In this document: in pieces, positions 1-9,709 of the stretch | Position numbering within the stretch: position 1 is the first letter of the stretch | How the letters are laid out: every line of letters begins with the position of its first letter | DNA from: Vreelandella lionensis | GTDB lineage: Bacteria > Pseudomonadota > Gammaproteobacteria > Pseudomonadales > Halomonadaceae | Reading direction: 5' to 3' | DNA: 64,000 nucleotides | Assembly: GCF_002087295.1 (NCBI RefSeq) | Contig: NZ_MWVI01000050.1 | Coordinates: 62,001-126,000, forward strand | The notes under the pieces: model-generated | Told to the model about the DNA's origin: nothing | Database searches by the model: none | Seen by the model: only the letters and a program-made list of their open reading frames with translations | Program-made: the position numbers and the translations under genes

Positions 1-2
1 CC

Positions 3-116
3 GCTGGTTTTGCTGATTACCTGACCAAACCTATCGATATCGACAAGCTATCGGCAACGCTCAGCACCTATTTTTCCGCTGCACCGGCAACAGACGCACC
101 AAGGAAGGCTCCATGA
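3..116 (+). CDS. C-terminal end of a response-regulator receiver domain (partial)
   Basis: Frame 3 is open from the window edge and ends with TGA at 114-116. It translates to about 37 residues containing A-D-Y-L-T-K-P-I-D, the conserved lysine-loop and helix-5 start of a CheY-like receiver domain, followed by a short proline/alanine tail. The domain therefore sits at the C-terminus of its protein, as in hybrid sensor kinases. The next gene starts at 113 with an ATGA overlap, so the two are translationally coupled and probably form one signalling operon feeding the phosphodiesterase response regulator. Everything upstream lies outside the window, so the kinase is an inference. Confidence 0.7.
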   Translation, partial: AGFADYLTKPIDIDKLSATLSTYFSAAPATDAPRKAP

Positions 117-1882
117 TATTTATGAATAAACACCTGCTTGTTGTTGACGACAACAGCGTGAATATTGAGCTGCTTCTCGACCTATTAGACGACCATGGTT
201 TTGACAATGTGCATGGGCTAAGCGACCCACGTCACGTACTTGCCTACTGTCAGCAGCAGTTGCCCGATTTGATTTTGCTCGATATCCGTATGCCTCATAT
301 AGATGGCTACGCGGTGATGGAGCAGCTGCAGGAACATTTTGCAGACCAGACGCCCCCTGTCATTGTACTGACCGCCCAAATTGACGACGACACCCGCCAC
401 CGGGCGCTTAAAATGGGCATTCGTGACTTCCTTACCAAACCGTTTAAGCACGATGAAGTGCTACAACGCATTCGTAATACGCTTGATGTCGAGCATCGCT
501 ACCAGGTTCGCGATAAACAAGCAGAAACCCTGGAGCAAATGGTTGCCAAGCGGACAGAAGAGCTTGATCACCAGTCACGCACCGACCCCATCACACAGCT
601 ACCCAACCGGCGGGCACTGTCACAGCTATTGCAAGAAGCCGCTCAACGAGGGCACGGCACTGGGCTGCTGTTTATTGCTTTGGATCACTTGGACGATGCG
701 GTTCGACTCCCTGGCTACGGTATTGCAGACCAGTTAATGATGCATATCAGCCACCGCTTAAACGCCCAATTATCCCCTAAATGTACATTAGGGCTCTGGG
801 GCGGCAGCGAGCTACTGGTGATCACCCAAAGTGCTGAGCTTACCGAGCTACGGCAGTTAGCCTCTCGTCTACTAAGCTGTTTCGACCATGACCAGACGCT
901 GGGCGATTTACTGCTACCGCTCAACGCCCGCATGGGTATTAGCTGGTCCCATGGCCATTTTGAAACCGAGCGACTTGTGCACATGGCCGCCCTAGCCCTG
1001 CCCCAAAACGGCTCTTTACGTATCCAAAACTACAACGAAACTCTGGAAACCCAGCAGCGTCATCGCCTACACCTGCAACAGGCGGTTCGCGGGGCAACCC
1101 AACGGGGGGAAATGTCACTGGCGTTTCAGCCCAAGCTATCGCTCGCCACCCAGCAAGTCATCGGCGCGGAAGCCCTGCTCCGCTGGTACCATCCAGAACT
1201 TGGTCATGTGTCACCTGCAGATTTCATCCCCCTTGCCGAGGCAAGCGGTGATATTCTCTCCATTGGTGAGTGGGTGCTAGAAGAGGCCATGCGCTATATT
1301 GTGCAGTGGCGCCAGCAAGGGCTTCTTAATGACCGCTTCCATATTGCGGTTAACGTGGCGGCCCGCCAGCTGGCACGTAAGGATTTTGCTCAAAACCTAC
1401 TAACACGCTTAGCTAAGCACAACATTCCTGAGCGCTTTTTTGCTTTAGAGGTCACCGAATCCGGCCTGCTCAGCGATATGCACAACGCGCGCATCCAGTT
1501 AGCTCAATTGACCGAAGCAAAGATTGCTGTTGCCATCGATGATTTTGGTACCGGGCACTCCTCGCTGGCTTATGTAAAGACACTACCTTTTTCAACCCTA
1601 AAGATTGACCGCGCCTTTGTGCTGGACTTGGAAAAAGACACGGTGGATCGCCAACTGGCTCTGACCATCACCCAGTTAGCCCATGCAGTAGGCTGTAATG
1701 TGGTGGCTGAAGGCATCGAAACCGCAGCTCAAGCAGACTACTTACGTTCTATTGGTTGCGAAGCTGCACAGGGGTATTACTATGCTCGTCCGTTGCCCGC
1801 CGATGAGTTTTATCGCTGGTGCTCTAACTGGACCCCCCCGTCCCACCTCACCACTGCCACGGAGTCTGTTAATGGCGCATGA
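113..1882 (+). CDS. Response regulator with degenerate GGDEF and EAL domain (c-di-GMP phosphodiesterase)
   Basis: A 589-residue cytoplasmic regulator. Residues about 8-125 form a receiver domain with the acidic pair D-D-N, the phosphoacceptor in L-L-D-I-R-M-P and the lysine in L-T-K-P-F. Residues about 155-310 are a GGDEF domain whose signature reads G-G-S-E-L, so cyclase activity is probably lost. Residues about 325-570 are an EAL domain with E-A-L-L-R-W, D-D-F-G-T-G and V-A-E-G-I-E intact, which predicts active c-di-GMP hydrolysis controlled by phosphorylation. An AAGGA Shine-Dalgarno lies 7-8 bases before the ATG at 113; a second ATG at 122 is possible. The start overlaps the upstream stop and the end overlaps hexR by 11 bases. 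Confidence 0.93.
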   Translation: MIFMNKHLLVVDDNSVNIELLLDLLDDHGFDNVHGLSDPRHVLAYCQQQLPDLILLDIRMPHIDGYAVMEQLQEHFADQTPPVIVLTAQIDDDTRHRALKMGIRDFLTKPFKHDEVLQRIRNTLDVEHRYQVRDKQAETLEQMVAKRTEELDHQSRTDPITQLPNRRALSQLLQEAAQRGHGTGLLFIALDHLDDAVRLPGYGIADQLMMHISHRLNAQLSPKCTLGLWGGSELLVITQSAELTELRQLASRLLSCFDHDQTLGDLLLPLNARMGISWSHGHFETERLVHMAALALPQNGSLRIQNYNETLETQQRHRLHLQQAVRGATQRGEMSLAFQPKLSLATQQVIGAEALLRWYHPELGHVSPADFIPLAEASGDILSIGEWVLEEAMRYIVQWRQQGLLNDRFHIAVNVAARQLARKDFAQNLLTRLAKHNIPERFFALEVTESGLLSDMHNARIQLAQLTEAKIAVAIDDFGTGHSSLAYVKTLPFSTLKIDRAFVLDLEKDTVDRQLALTITQLAHAVGCNVVAEGIETAAQADYLRSIGCEAAQGYYYARPLPADEFYRWCSNWTPPSHLTTATESVNGA

Positions 1883-2735
1883 CCTGCTAGACCGCTTACG
1901 GGAACGCTTAGAAGAGTTGAACCGCTCAGAGCGCAAAGTCGCGAACGTAATTTTGGAAGACCCCACCGCGGCCACCAGCCTGAGCATCGCAAGCCTTGCC
2001 CAGGCAGCTAGTGTCAGCGAGCCGACCGTTAACCGTTTCTGCCGTAACTTTGGCGCCAAAGGCTACCCGGATTTTAAAATCAAACTGGCCCAAAGCTTGG
2101 CGGGGGGCACGCCCTACGTCACCCGCGCCGTTGAGCCCGGCGATACTGCCACGCAGTACACCCATAAAATCTTTGGGGCCACCATTGCCGCGCTGGACGA
2201 AGCCCAGCGGGAAGTGGATATGGCCGCCGTCGAGCGGATGGTGGATTATCTGACGCAGGCCAAGCAGATTCACTTTTTTGGGCTGGGTGCGTCAGGTGCC
2301 GTGGCGCAAGACGCGCAGCATAAGTTTTTCCGCTTTAACCTGCCGGTCATGGCCTATGTAGACGTGCTGATGCAGCGCATGGTAGCCGCCGCCTGCCACA
2401 CCGGCGATGTCGTGGTGATCATCTCTTATACCGGACGTACCAGGGAGCTGGTGGATATCGCCAAAGTGGCCAGGGAAGCAGGCGCCGTCGTACTCGGCAT
2501 TACCGCACCGAACTCTCCGCTCTCACAGGAGTGCACCGCCACACTTGAAGTCGCCACTCCAGAGGACACCGACCACTATATGCCGATGACCTCACGAGTT
2601 ATTCAGCTCACCTTAATTGATGCGCTCGCCACCGGGGTAACGCTTAGGCGCGGCGAAGATTTTCTGCCGCACCTGAAAAAGATCAAAGACAGCCTGCGCG
2701 ATACCCGCTTTCCAGCGGAAAAGCCCACTAAATAA
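1872..2735 (+). CDS. hexR: HexR, MurR/RpiR-family regulator of central carbon metabolism
   Basis: A 287-residue regulator with an N-terminal RpiR helix-turn-helix (residues about 1-77, including [10 protein letters not shown]) and a C-terminal SIS sugar-phosphate domain (about 120-260, with F-F-G-L-G-A-S-G and [11 protein letters not shown]). The sequence matches the pseudomonad HexR pattern closely, including H-K-F-F-R-F-N-L and Y-M-P-M-T-S-R. HexR proteins bind 2-keto-3-deoxy-6-phosphogluconate and repress Entner-Doudoroff and related genes. The frame stays open upstream to 1698, but the ATG at 1872 gives the family's N-terminus. The usual edd, glk, zwf or gap targets are not next to it; it instead overlaps the end of the EAL gene. 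Confidence 0.93.
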   Translation: MAHDLLDRLRERLEELNRSERKVANVILEDPTAATSLSIASLAQAASVSEPTVNRFCRNFGAKGYPDFKIKLAQSLAGGTPYVTRAVEPGDTATQYTHKIFGATIAALDEAQREVDMAAVERMVDYLTQAKQIHFFGLGASGAVAQDAQHKFFRFNLPVMAYVDVLMQRMVAAACHTGDVVVIISYTGRTRELVDIAKVAREAGAVVLGITAPNSPLSQECTATLEVATPEDTDHYMPMTSRVIQLTLIDALATGVTLRRGEDFLPHLKKIKDSLRDTRFPAEKPTK

Positions 2736-2748
2736 GCGTCGCTAGTGG

Positions 2749-3108
2749 TTACGCGTCCACAGCGGTGGTGACGGTAATTTCCACTTTTAACTCGTCGGCA
2801 GGCATTGGCGCGCATACGCAGGTGCGTGCCGGTGCATAGCCATCTGGCACCCAGGCATCCCATACTTCGTTCATCGCTGCGAAATCGCCACCATCTTTCA
2901 GGTAGATAGTGGCACTTAGCAGCTGCTCGCGGCTGGAGCCAATCTCTTTTAGCAGCGCATCTACCCGCGCCAGCATGCTCTCAGTTTGCGCTTTGATGTC
3001 GCCATGGCGCGCCTCAGGACCCGCCACCTGACCGCATAAATAGGCAACGCCCTGGTGAATCACGGCGCGGCTCATACGAGCTTTTGTATCATGACGCTGA
3101 ATGCTCAT
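2749..3108 (-). CDS. RidA-family enamine/imine deaminase
   Basis: A 119-residue protein of the RidA/YjgF/Rid fold. The family hydrolyses reactive enamine or imine intermediates made by PLP enzymes, usually as a trimer. The C-terminal signature P-A-R-T-C-V-x-A through L-K-V-E-I is visible, with the substrate-binding arginine in P-A-R-T. A good AGGAG lies upstream of the ATG at 3108. The gene precedes, on the same strand, nothing but the convergent end of hexR, and follows an Lrp-type regulator whose product may control it. The exact Rid subgroup cannot be assigned from sequence alone. Confidence 0.88.
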   Translation of the reverse strand: MSIQRHDTKARMSRAVIHQGVAYLCGQVAGPEARHGDIKAQTESMLARVDALLKEIGSSREQLLSATIYLKDGGDFAAMNEVWDAWVPDGYAPARTCVCAPMPADELKVEITVTTAVDA

Positions 3109-3189
3109 AGATTAATCTCCTAAGAAGATGAAAAAAACTAGTGTAAACCGCCACCAAGCCACTGCCTATGCTTCGTTAGCCAACGCGCA

Positions 3190-3666
3190 TTAGGTGGGCA
3201 CGGGACGATGTTCAAACACGCGGCGCAAAACGAAGCTCGTATGGGCCCCGGTAACCCCTTCAATTCGGTTGATGACGTGCAGCAGCAGGTGCTGGTAATC
3301 ATCCATATCCTTCACCAGAATTTTGAGCTGAAAATCCGCTGCTTGCCCGGTAATGATCAAACACTCCACCACGTTGGGGATAGTGCGAATATGTCGCTCG
3401 AAGTTATCAAACCGCTCAGGGGTGTGCTGGTCCATCGAGATGTGCAGCAATGCCATCAGCTGAAACCCCAGCGGGCGCGCATCCACCACCGCACGGTACT
3501 GGGTAATCAGCCCATGCTCCTCCAGCGCCCGCACCCGGCGTAAGCAGGGCGATGGCGAAAGGCCAATACGCTCGGCCAACTCCTGGTTACTAATGCGCCC
3601 TTCCACCTGCAGCACATCCAGAATACGCCGATCAAAACGATCCAGCGTCAAGGGTGATACCGACAT
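3190..3666 (-). CDS. Lrp/AsnC-family transcriptional regulator
   Basis: A 158-residue regulator with an N-terminal winged helix (L-D-R-F-D-R-R-I-L-D-V-L, and I-G-L-S-P-S-P-C-L-R-R-V in the recognition region) and a C-terminal RAM/AsnC ligand-binding domain. The frame is open upstream to 3867, but the ATG at 3666, with AGGAG about a dozen bases before it, gives the usual N-terminus. It is divergent from leuA, and the roughly 200-base AT-rich spacer likely carries both promoters. RidA lies downstream on the same strand. A role in amino-acid sensing is likely from the family; the ligand is unknown. Confidence 0.9.
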   Translation of the reverse strand: MSVSPLTLDRFDRRILDVLQVEGRISNQELAERIGLSPSPCLRRVRALEEHGLITQYRAVVDARPLGFQLMALLHISMDQHTPERFDNFERHIRTIPNVVECLIITGQAADFQLKILVKDMDDYQHLLLHVINRIEGVTGAHTSFVLRRVFEHRPVPT

Positions 3667-3865
3667 ATAGCCGACAGCTCCTACCAATAAAAAAGCATAT
3701 ATTGATACATTCTGCCACTTACTCTCAATAATGCCATTTTTTCGCAATAACCTTTCAAGGCAAGTTGAGTAAACTGGTGTGACTGTCACAAGCAGGATCG
3801 TCTTAAAAGCGGCTGACGCCACAAGCGGCCGCCCCAAACAACTCAACGTTTTCAGGAAACTTACC

Positions 3866-5551
3866 ATGGCTGCTTTTGATCATCGCAAATATCGCCCTGC
3901 TCCGCGGGTGCCCGCCTTTAACCGCCAGTGCCCGACCGGGAGCTTACCCACGCTCCTATCTGGGTAAGCGAAGACCTACGCGATGGTAACCAAGCCCTAC
4001 TGGAGCCCATGACAGTTGAGCAGAAGCAGCGCTTTTGGCACCAGATTATTAAAGTGGGCATTAAGGAAGTCATGGTGGGCTTCCCCTCCGCCAGCCAGCC
4101 GGATTACGACTTCGTGCGCTGGTTGATCGAAGAGGACCAAATCCCTGAGGACGTCACCATTGCCGTGCTGGTACAGTGCCGCGAACACCTGATCGAAAAA
4201 ACGTTTGCTTCGCTGGTGGGCGCTAAACGCGCCATTATCCATCTGGTACAACTCCACCTCGACCATTCAGCGAGAGCGGGTGTTCGAGATGGACCGCGAT
4301 GGTATTACCGATATCGCCGTGCAAGGGGCGACCTGGGTGAAAACCTATGCCGCGCAATATCCAGACGTTGATTGGCGCTTCCAGTACTCGCCGGAGAGCT
4401 TCTCCAGCACGGAAATCGACTTCTCACTGGCTATTTGCGAAGCGGTGATGGATGTCTGGCAGCCCACCCCAGACAACAAGTGCATTCTTAACCTGCCCAC
4501 CACAGTAGAAGTGGCTGGCCCGCATCATCACGCCGACCAAATCGAGTATTTCTGCCAGCACATTAGCCGCCGCGACAGCGTGATTATTTCAGTGCATACC
4601 CATAACGACCGCGGCGGTGCCGTGGCCTCGGCTGAGCTTGCACTGTTAGCGGGTGCCGACCGGGTAGAGGGCACCTTGCTGGGTAACGGCGAACGCACCG
4701 GCAATATGGATATTGTCACGCTGGCGATGAACCTCTACAGCCAGGGGATTGACCCCGAGCTGGATCTTTCCAATCCAGACGAGATCATTCAAGTGGTTCA
4801 CGAATGTACCGGCATTACGATGCACCCCCGCCACCCCTGGGTAGGCGAAATGGTCTACACCGCCTTCTCAGGCAGCCACCAGGATGCGATTCGCAAATCG
4901 CTCAAACACCAGAAGCCCGACGAGCCATGGCAAGTGGCCTACCTGCCGATCGACCCTCATGATATTGGGCGGGACTACCAAGCCGTTATTCGGGTCAACA
5001 GCCAGTCGGGCAAGGGCGGCATGGCCTTCCTGCTAGAGCGCGACTACGGCATTAACCTGCCCCGCTGGATGATGCTAGCGCTGGCCCCCTACGTACAGAA
5101 AGAGAGCGAGCGACGTAACAGCGAGCTCTCTAGCGAGATGATTCGCCAAGTGATGTTCGATAACTTCTCCCATGACGCCCCCCTAGCGCTGGCCGACTAC
5201 CGGCTCTCGAAGGGGCAGCAGGAAGGTATCGATATGACGCTGTGGCAGGGTGCCGAAACGCTGCGCTTATCCGGCACGGGAAATGGCGCGATGTCATCAT
5301 TCACCGACGCCTGGAAGAAACATACCGGCACCCATGTGGCCATCCTCGATTACAGCGAGCACTCGCTAGGCGGCGACAGCGAGGCCAACGCCATTGCCTT
5401 CGTGCAGCTTAATATTGATGGGCAGCGCATCTGTGCCGTGGCGGAAGATAGCGACACGGTCAGCGCCTCGCTTAAAGCGGTGCTATCGGGGATTAACGCA
5501 GCGCAACCAACCCGCACCACTCAGCCAGAGGCCGCCACCAGCCTCGCGTAA
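3866..5551 (+). CDS. leuA: 2-isopropylmalate synthase (two frameshifts as read)
   Basis: First committed enzyme of leucine synthesis, joining acetyl-CoA and 2-ketoisovalerate. About 561 residues when the reading frame is repaired. The N-terminus [12 protein letters not shown] starts at the ATG at 3866 with CAGGA upstream. The frame then shifts near 3930, where a G is missing (Q-W-P-D-R-E-L expected), and again near 4245, where an extra G lies before Y-N-S-T-S. Clear motifs are [25 protein letters not shown] and the C-terminal allosteric LeuA domain (S-G-T-G-N-G-A, and H-S-L-G-G-D-S-E-A). A strong hairpin terminator follows. Confidence 0.93.
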
Positions 5552-5556
5552 GCCGC

Positions 5557-5587
5557 CTGGCCGCCGCTAAGGGGTAGCGGCGGCCAG
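5557..5587. terminator. Bidirectional terminator hairpin between leuA and the Usp gene
   Basis: A perfect 13-bp inverted repeat (arms CTGGCCGCCGCTA and TAGCGGCGGCCAG, positions 5557-5569 and 5575-5587) with a 5-base loop sits between two convergent genes. There is no long T tract, but strength and position fit a shared terminator. Confidence 0.7.
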
Positions 5588-5607
5588 GGTTTAGCGTCAA
5601 CCGCAAT

Positions 5608-6462
5608 TCAGCGCAGTATCAACACCGGTAAATGCGCGTTACGCAGCATTGCCGTGGTGGTGCTGCCCACCAGCAGATGGCGAATGCGCGAGTGGCCGTA
5701 AGCCCCCATCACGAGCAGGTCAATGTCCTTTTCTTGCTTATAAGCGCGCAGCGTCTCTTCCACCTCACCGGCGCGAATAGCGCCTTCGGTTTGGTGGCCT
5801 GCGGCCTGGAGGGTATCCATAGCCCACTGCAGCTGCGAGTGATTCTCTGCAGTCTCTGCGCCCACAATCACCACATGGCACGATGCGTCATCAAACAAGG
5901 GGCTTTTCGCCAGCATTTCAACGCCTTTTCGCGCTGTTTTGCTGCCATCGAAGGCCAATCAGCACGCGTTTGGGCAGCGTAAACGCCTTCGGCACCATCA
6001 AGATGGGACGGTGAAGCTCACGTACCACGCGCTCAAGGTTAGAGCCCAAGTGGCCGCTGGCTTGGTGGGCCGTTTCCCCTCGCTTTCCTAGCACTAGCAA
6101 GCGGATCTCTTTTTCATGCTCGGCCAAGGTATCCACCAGGGTGCCATTGCGCTGCATACAGGGCGGCTCTGAAACCCAGCCGCTTCTACCCGCGCTTTTG
6201 CGGCATCCAACATCAAGCGCCCCTGCTGGCGAGCAAGCTTGCCGCGCTGCTCTTCAATATCCGAGAGCTGTTCCAGAAGATGTTCTCGCGTGCCCAGGCC
6301 TAGATGGCCGGTTAAGTCAGGCTCCGCCACCTGCGTGTGGTTATCCACGGTGTGAAGAAAACGCAGCGGTGCCGAAAGCGCCGTGGCTGCCCAAACCGCA
6401 TAGTCACACACACTTTCTGCATAGTGGGACCCATCAATGGCTGCTAACACGTAATCAGACAT
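5608..6462 (-). CDS. Tandem universal stress protein (two frameshifts as read)
   Basis: A two-domain UspA protein of about 284 residues, closely paralogous to the intact gene at 9710-10567. The start M-S-D-Y-V-L-A-A-I-D-G is the ATG at 6462. The frame breaks near 6150 and near 5957, where an extra G separates V-L-I from A-F-D-G-S. The second domain ends with G-A-Y-G-H-S-R-I-R and G-S-T-T-T-A-M-L-R, the ATP-binding G-2x-G-9x-G-S/T type signature. Aligning it with the intact paralogue shows that no residues are missing, only the frame, which suggests sequence errors. It is divergent from crcB. Confidence 0.87.
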
Positions 6463-6638
6463 ACTGGCTTCTCCTTGAGAGGGTGCACCAAACGTTGTCG
6501 TTATTCTGACTCTGTTGTACACGAAGACGTTGGACAGCAACACCGTCAGCGGCACGTTTTTAGGCGCTCCGACCTTGATGAATACAGATGCTACAATTAG
6601 CCGCCTATCAATAGATTCATCATAGGGCGAGGAGCAGC

Positions 6639-7016
6639 ATGGGACATGGCATCACCAGCGTATTACTCGTAGCACTGGGTGGCGCACTGGGGGGTATCGG
6701 GCGCTTTGCCATTTCCAACGCGATGGCTCATGCGCTGGGTAAAGCCTTCCCCTGGGGAACACTCTGCGTCAATGCTAGCGGAGCGCTATTAGCAGGTTGG
6801 CTACTAGGCGTTTACGGCGTGGCTAATACGCAGTCCCTTTGGCTATTTGCGGTAGCAGGCCTGTTAGGCGGCTATACCACGGTGTCGTCGTTTAGCTTGC
6901 AGACCCTTGAGCTGTGGCAGAGCGGCCAGACAAATCGCGCCGCGCTCCATATGGTAGCTCAGTTACTATTAGGCATCGCCATGGCAGCGCTAGGCTGGTG
7001 GTTGGCCCAGGGTTAG
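6639..7016 (+). CDS. crcB: CrcB/FluC fluoride exporter, first copy
   Basis: A 125-residue four-helix membrane protein of the CrcB/Fluc family, which exports fluoride as a dual-topology dimer. It has G-G-I-G-R-F near residue 20, the W-G-T-L-C-V-N-A-S-G helix-2 motif with the conserved asparagine, and G-Y-T-T-V-S-S-F-S with the phenylalanine-box region in helix 3. GAGGAG precedes the ATG. A second, different CrcB follows after 13 bases. No fluoride riboswitch consensus was found in the roughly 175 bases upstream. Confidence 0.92.
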   Translation: MGHGITSVLLVALGGALGGIGRFAISNAMAHALGKAFPWGTLCVNASGALLAGWLLGVYGVANTQSLWLFAVAGLLGGYTTVSSFSLQTLELWQSGQTNRAALHMVAQLLLGIAMAALGWWLAQG

Positions 7017-7029
7017 CAAGGAGTCCTTG

Positions 7030-7425
7030 ATGAGTATCAACGCCTATCTAGCCGTCGGCCTTGGCAGCGCTATGGGAAGCGCTCTTCGCTATAGCGTTTC
7101 GCTGGCTTCAATGGCCATGCTGGGTAGCCACTTCCCCTGGGGAACGCTATTGGTAAACGTGCTGGGCTCCTGCCTCATCGGCTGGTTAGCCGCGACAGCT
7201 TCACGCGCGCCACATGGCAAACTGGCGCGCCAGCAGCCGCTGTTAGTGGCAGGGTTTTGCGGCGGCTTCACTACCTTTTCGCTCTTCAGCCTGGAAACGC
7301 TGCACTTGGCACAGCCGGGCAGTATGGGGCTGGCGCTGCTGTACGGTATAGGCAGCCTGCCCCTCTGTGTATTCGCCGCCTGGATGGGCGAGCATTTGGC
7401 CTTTTTCAACCAACCAGCGGCCTAA
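7030..7425 (+). CDS. crcB: CrcB/FluC fluoride exporter, second copy
   Basis: A 131-residue CrcB-family protein sharing W-G-T-L-L-V-N-V-L-G and G-F-C-G-G-F-T-T-F-S-L-F-S with the family, including the asparagine and both phenylalanines of the fluoride pathway. AAGGAGT lies ahead of the ATG at 7030; a TTG three bases earlier is less likely. It diverges clearly from the first copy, so the two may form a heterodimer, as in bacteria with paired fluC genes, or work separately. It is followed after 4 bases by a transporter gene, implying a three-gene unit. Confidence 0.92.
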   Translation: MSINAYLAVGLGSAMGSALRYSVSLASMAMLGSHFPWGTLLVNVLGSCLIGWLAATASRAPHGKLARQQPLLVAGFCGGFTTFSLFSLETLHLAQPGSMGLALLYGIGSLPLCVFAAWMGEHLAFFNQPAA

Positions 7426-7429
7426 TCTC

Positions 7430-8399
7430 TTGATACGCGAACAGCTTGAACAGCAGCAGTCCTGGATTTATCTGGCTTTTATCGTGCTCGGGCTTTGCCT
7501 GGGCCTACTGGCCCCGGAACAAGTGGCAGCGCTTGAGCAGGCGCTATGGCCGCTGCTCGGTTTACTGCTCTACGCCACTTTCACCCAAATCCCGCTACTG
7601 CAGATAAAGCAAAGTCTCCAAGATACGCGCTTTATGGCGGCGCTATTAATGGGCAACTTTATCGTTCTTCCTGCACTGCTGGGATTGTTGGTGGTGTGGC
7701 TGCCCCTGCCGCCGCCAGTACTAGCGGGTATCTTATTGGTGCTGTTAATGCCCTGCACCGACTGGTTTATTACCTTTACCCACTTAGGCAAAGGCGATGC
7801 GGCCCTTGGCCATTGCCGCCACGCCACTTCTGCTGTTGGTGCAGATGATCGCATTACCGGTCTACCTGTGGCTGTTTTTAGGCAGCGAGTGGCTTCACTT
7901 AACGCTATCGCCCGCGCTATTGAGCGCCTTTTTGGGGATTATCGCCCTGCCTCTGCTACTCGCTTGGCTCACAGAACATGCGGCACACAGGTATGTGGCG
8001 GTGGAACTTACCACCCACGCACTTAGCCTGATGCCGGTACCGCTACTGGCTGTCGTCGTGTTGATTATTGCGGCGACTCAGGTCACGCAGGTGCTAGCGC
8101 TACGCCAGCTGCTATGGCAGGCAGTGCTCATTTTTGTGGGCTTTCTCATCGTCGCAGGGCTGTTGGGCAGGGTGCTCGGCGGGCTGTTTAAATTACCGCC
8201 CGCTAGTGCCCGGACGCTGGCATTTAGCTTTGGTACGCGTAACTCCTTTGTCATGCTGCCCATTGCCCTAACGCTGCCCAGCGGGTGGCAGGCTGCCGTA
8301 GTCGTGATTGTTTGCCAATCACTAGTCGAGCTATTTGGCATGGTGGCCTTTATCCGCTGGGTGCCAGGCAAACTGCTGCCGGAGCGAGTGGTTAGCTAA
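7430..8399 (+). CDS. BASS/ACR3-like membrane transporter (one frameshift as read)
   Basis: About 320 residues with roughly ten hydrophobic helices, of the bile acid:sodium symporter/arsenite ACR3-like superfamily. The motifs A-G-I-L-L-V-L-L-M-P-C-T-D-W-F and L-A-F-S-F-G-T-R-N-S-F-V-M-L-P recall that fold. The start is probably the TTG at 7430. The frame shifts near 7800, between G-K-G-D-A and L-A-I-A-A-T-P. The substrate cannot be named; proximity to crcB suggests anion or toxic oxyanion efflux, which is inference. Its end overlaps the convergent cfa gene by 8 bases. Confidence 0.75.
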
Positions 8400-9552
8400 C
8401 ACGGGAATATCCGCCAAGCACCCCCTGTTTGCTCATCACCAGTTGCCAGAGATGAATTTCCCTGGCGCGGAAAGCTCCTGCACAAAGCAGCAGATAGTAG
8501 CGCCACATGCGGTAAAAATGCTCGCCAAACTGCTCTTTAAATCGCGGCCAGTGGGTATCTAAATTATGGTGCCAAGCCATTAAGGTGCGATCATAGTCAG
8601 CCCCGAAGTTATGTAGATCTTCAATAACAAACAGTGCTTCGGCGGCGTCTGTGATTTGCCCTAAGGTAGGCAACTCACCATTGGGAAAAATATACTTATC
8701 AATCCAAGGGTCGGTCACGGTATTGCTTAAGTTTTTACCAATGGTATGCAGCAAAAATAGCCCATCATCTTTTAAGCAGCGGTGGACAGCACTCATATAC
8801 TCGCGATAATTTTTATGACCTACGTGCTCAAACATACCGATACTCACCACGCGGTCAAACGTCTCGCTTTCATCACGATAATCCTGCAGGCGAAACTCTA
8901 TCGGTAAGCCCTTTCTTAGCAGCCGCTGCCCGAATTCGGCCTGCTCCTTAGAAATGGTCAAGCCCACACACTCCACCCCATAATGCTCGGCAGCGTAGCC
9001 CATAAAACTGCCCCAGCCGCAGCCGATATCCAGAACACGCATCCCTGGTTTTAGCTGGAGCTTACGACAAATAAGGTCAAGCTTGGCTTCCTGGGCTTCA
9101 TCCAGCGTTTGGACATGTTTCCAGTAGCCACAGGTGTAGGTCATCCGCTGGTCGAGCATCGCGGCATAAAAGTCGTTGCCGAGATTGTAGTGCTTTTCAC
9201 CCACTTCCCACGCACGCTTCGCTGTTTGGCGGTTGAGCAGGCGTGAACGTAGCGAGTGGTAGATCAGCTGGGTGGGCTTAATGCGTTGGCCAAGCTGGGC
9301 ACGCATGATGCGGTAAAACAGCTCATCTAGCCGTATGGCATCCCACTCCCCTCGCATGTAGCTTTCGCCAAGTCCCAGATTACCTCGCGAAAGAGCGCCA
9401 TCGATAACGCCGGGTGCGTACAGCTGTATATCCCAAGGGCGGCTCCCATCCAGTTGAATGTCAGCCTCGCGCAATAGCTCGGCAATAAAACGGTGAGAGG
9501 GTGAGGTTGCATCAAAGCCAATAGGCGATTTTTCCAACGTTGGCATGTTCAC
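8392..9552 (-). CDS. cfa: Cyclopropane-fatty-acyl-phospholipid synthase
   Basis: A 386-residue SAM-dependent enzyme that adds a methylene bridge to unsaturated acyl chains of membrane phospholipids, hardening the membrane against acid, salt and solvent. Visible are the N-terminal lipid-binding region, H-Y-N-L-G-N-D-F-Y and M-T-Y-T-C-G-Y-W, the SAM motif V-L-D-I-G-C-G-W-G and the S-I-G-M-F-E-H-V-G motif. GAGGAG lies six bases before the GTG at 9552, which is preferred over the ATG at 9546. It appears monocistronic. Confidence 0.95.
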   Translation of the reverse strand: MNMPTLEKSPIGFDATSPSHRFIAELLREADIQLDGSRPWDIQLYAPGVIDGALSRGNLGLGESYMRGEWDAIRLDELFYRIMRAQLGQRIKPTQLIYHSLRSRLLNRQTAKRAWEVGEKHYNLGNDFYAAMLDQRMTYTCGYWKHVQTLDEAQEAKLDLICRKLQLKPGMRVLDIGCGWGSFMGYAAEHYGVECVGLTISKEQAEFGQRLLRKGLPIEFRLQDYRDESETFDRVVSIGMFEHVGHKNYREYMSAVHRCLKDDGLFLLHTIGKNLSNTVTDPWIDKYIFPNGELPTLGQITDAAEALFVIEDLHNFGADYDRTLMAWHHNLDTHWPRFKEQFGEHFYRMWRYYLLLCAGAFRAREIHLWQLVMSKQGVLGGYSRVS

Positions 9553-9658
9553 GGCAGGCTCCTCGCTATTCCAGAGAGTGGATAGGTAACAACCTGCCTA
9601 ACAGCATAGTATCGAATAGCACATTATTGCACTGCAGCATTAACACCTTCCCACAAAA

Positions 9659-9690
9659 AAGCCGGGCTGCTCTTACGAGCAGCCCGGCTT
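9659..9690 (-). terminator. Rho-independent terminator after the second Usp gene
   Basis: A 14-bp perfect stem (AAGCCGGGCTGCTC, 4-base loop, then its complement). The A-run on the plus strand gives a U tract when read on the minus strand, directly after the stop of the Usp gene ending at 9710. Confidence 0.85.
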
Positions 9691-9709
9691 AAGCGCTTTT
9701 AATAAGCGG

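Noticed and set aside
6463..6638. Fluoride riboswitch before crcB
   Set aside because: The expected pseudoknot consensus words were not found in the upstream region by eye.
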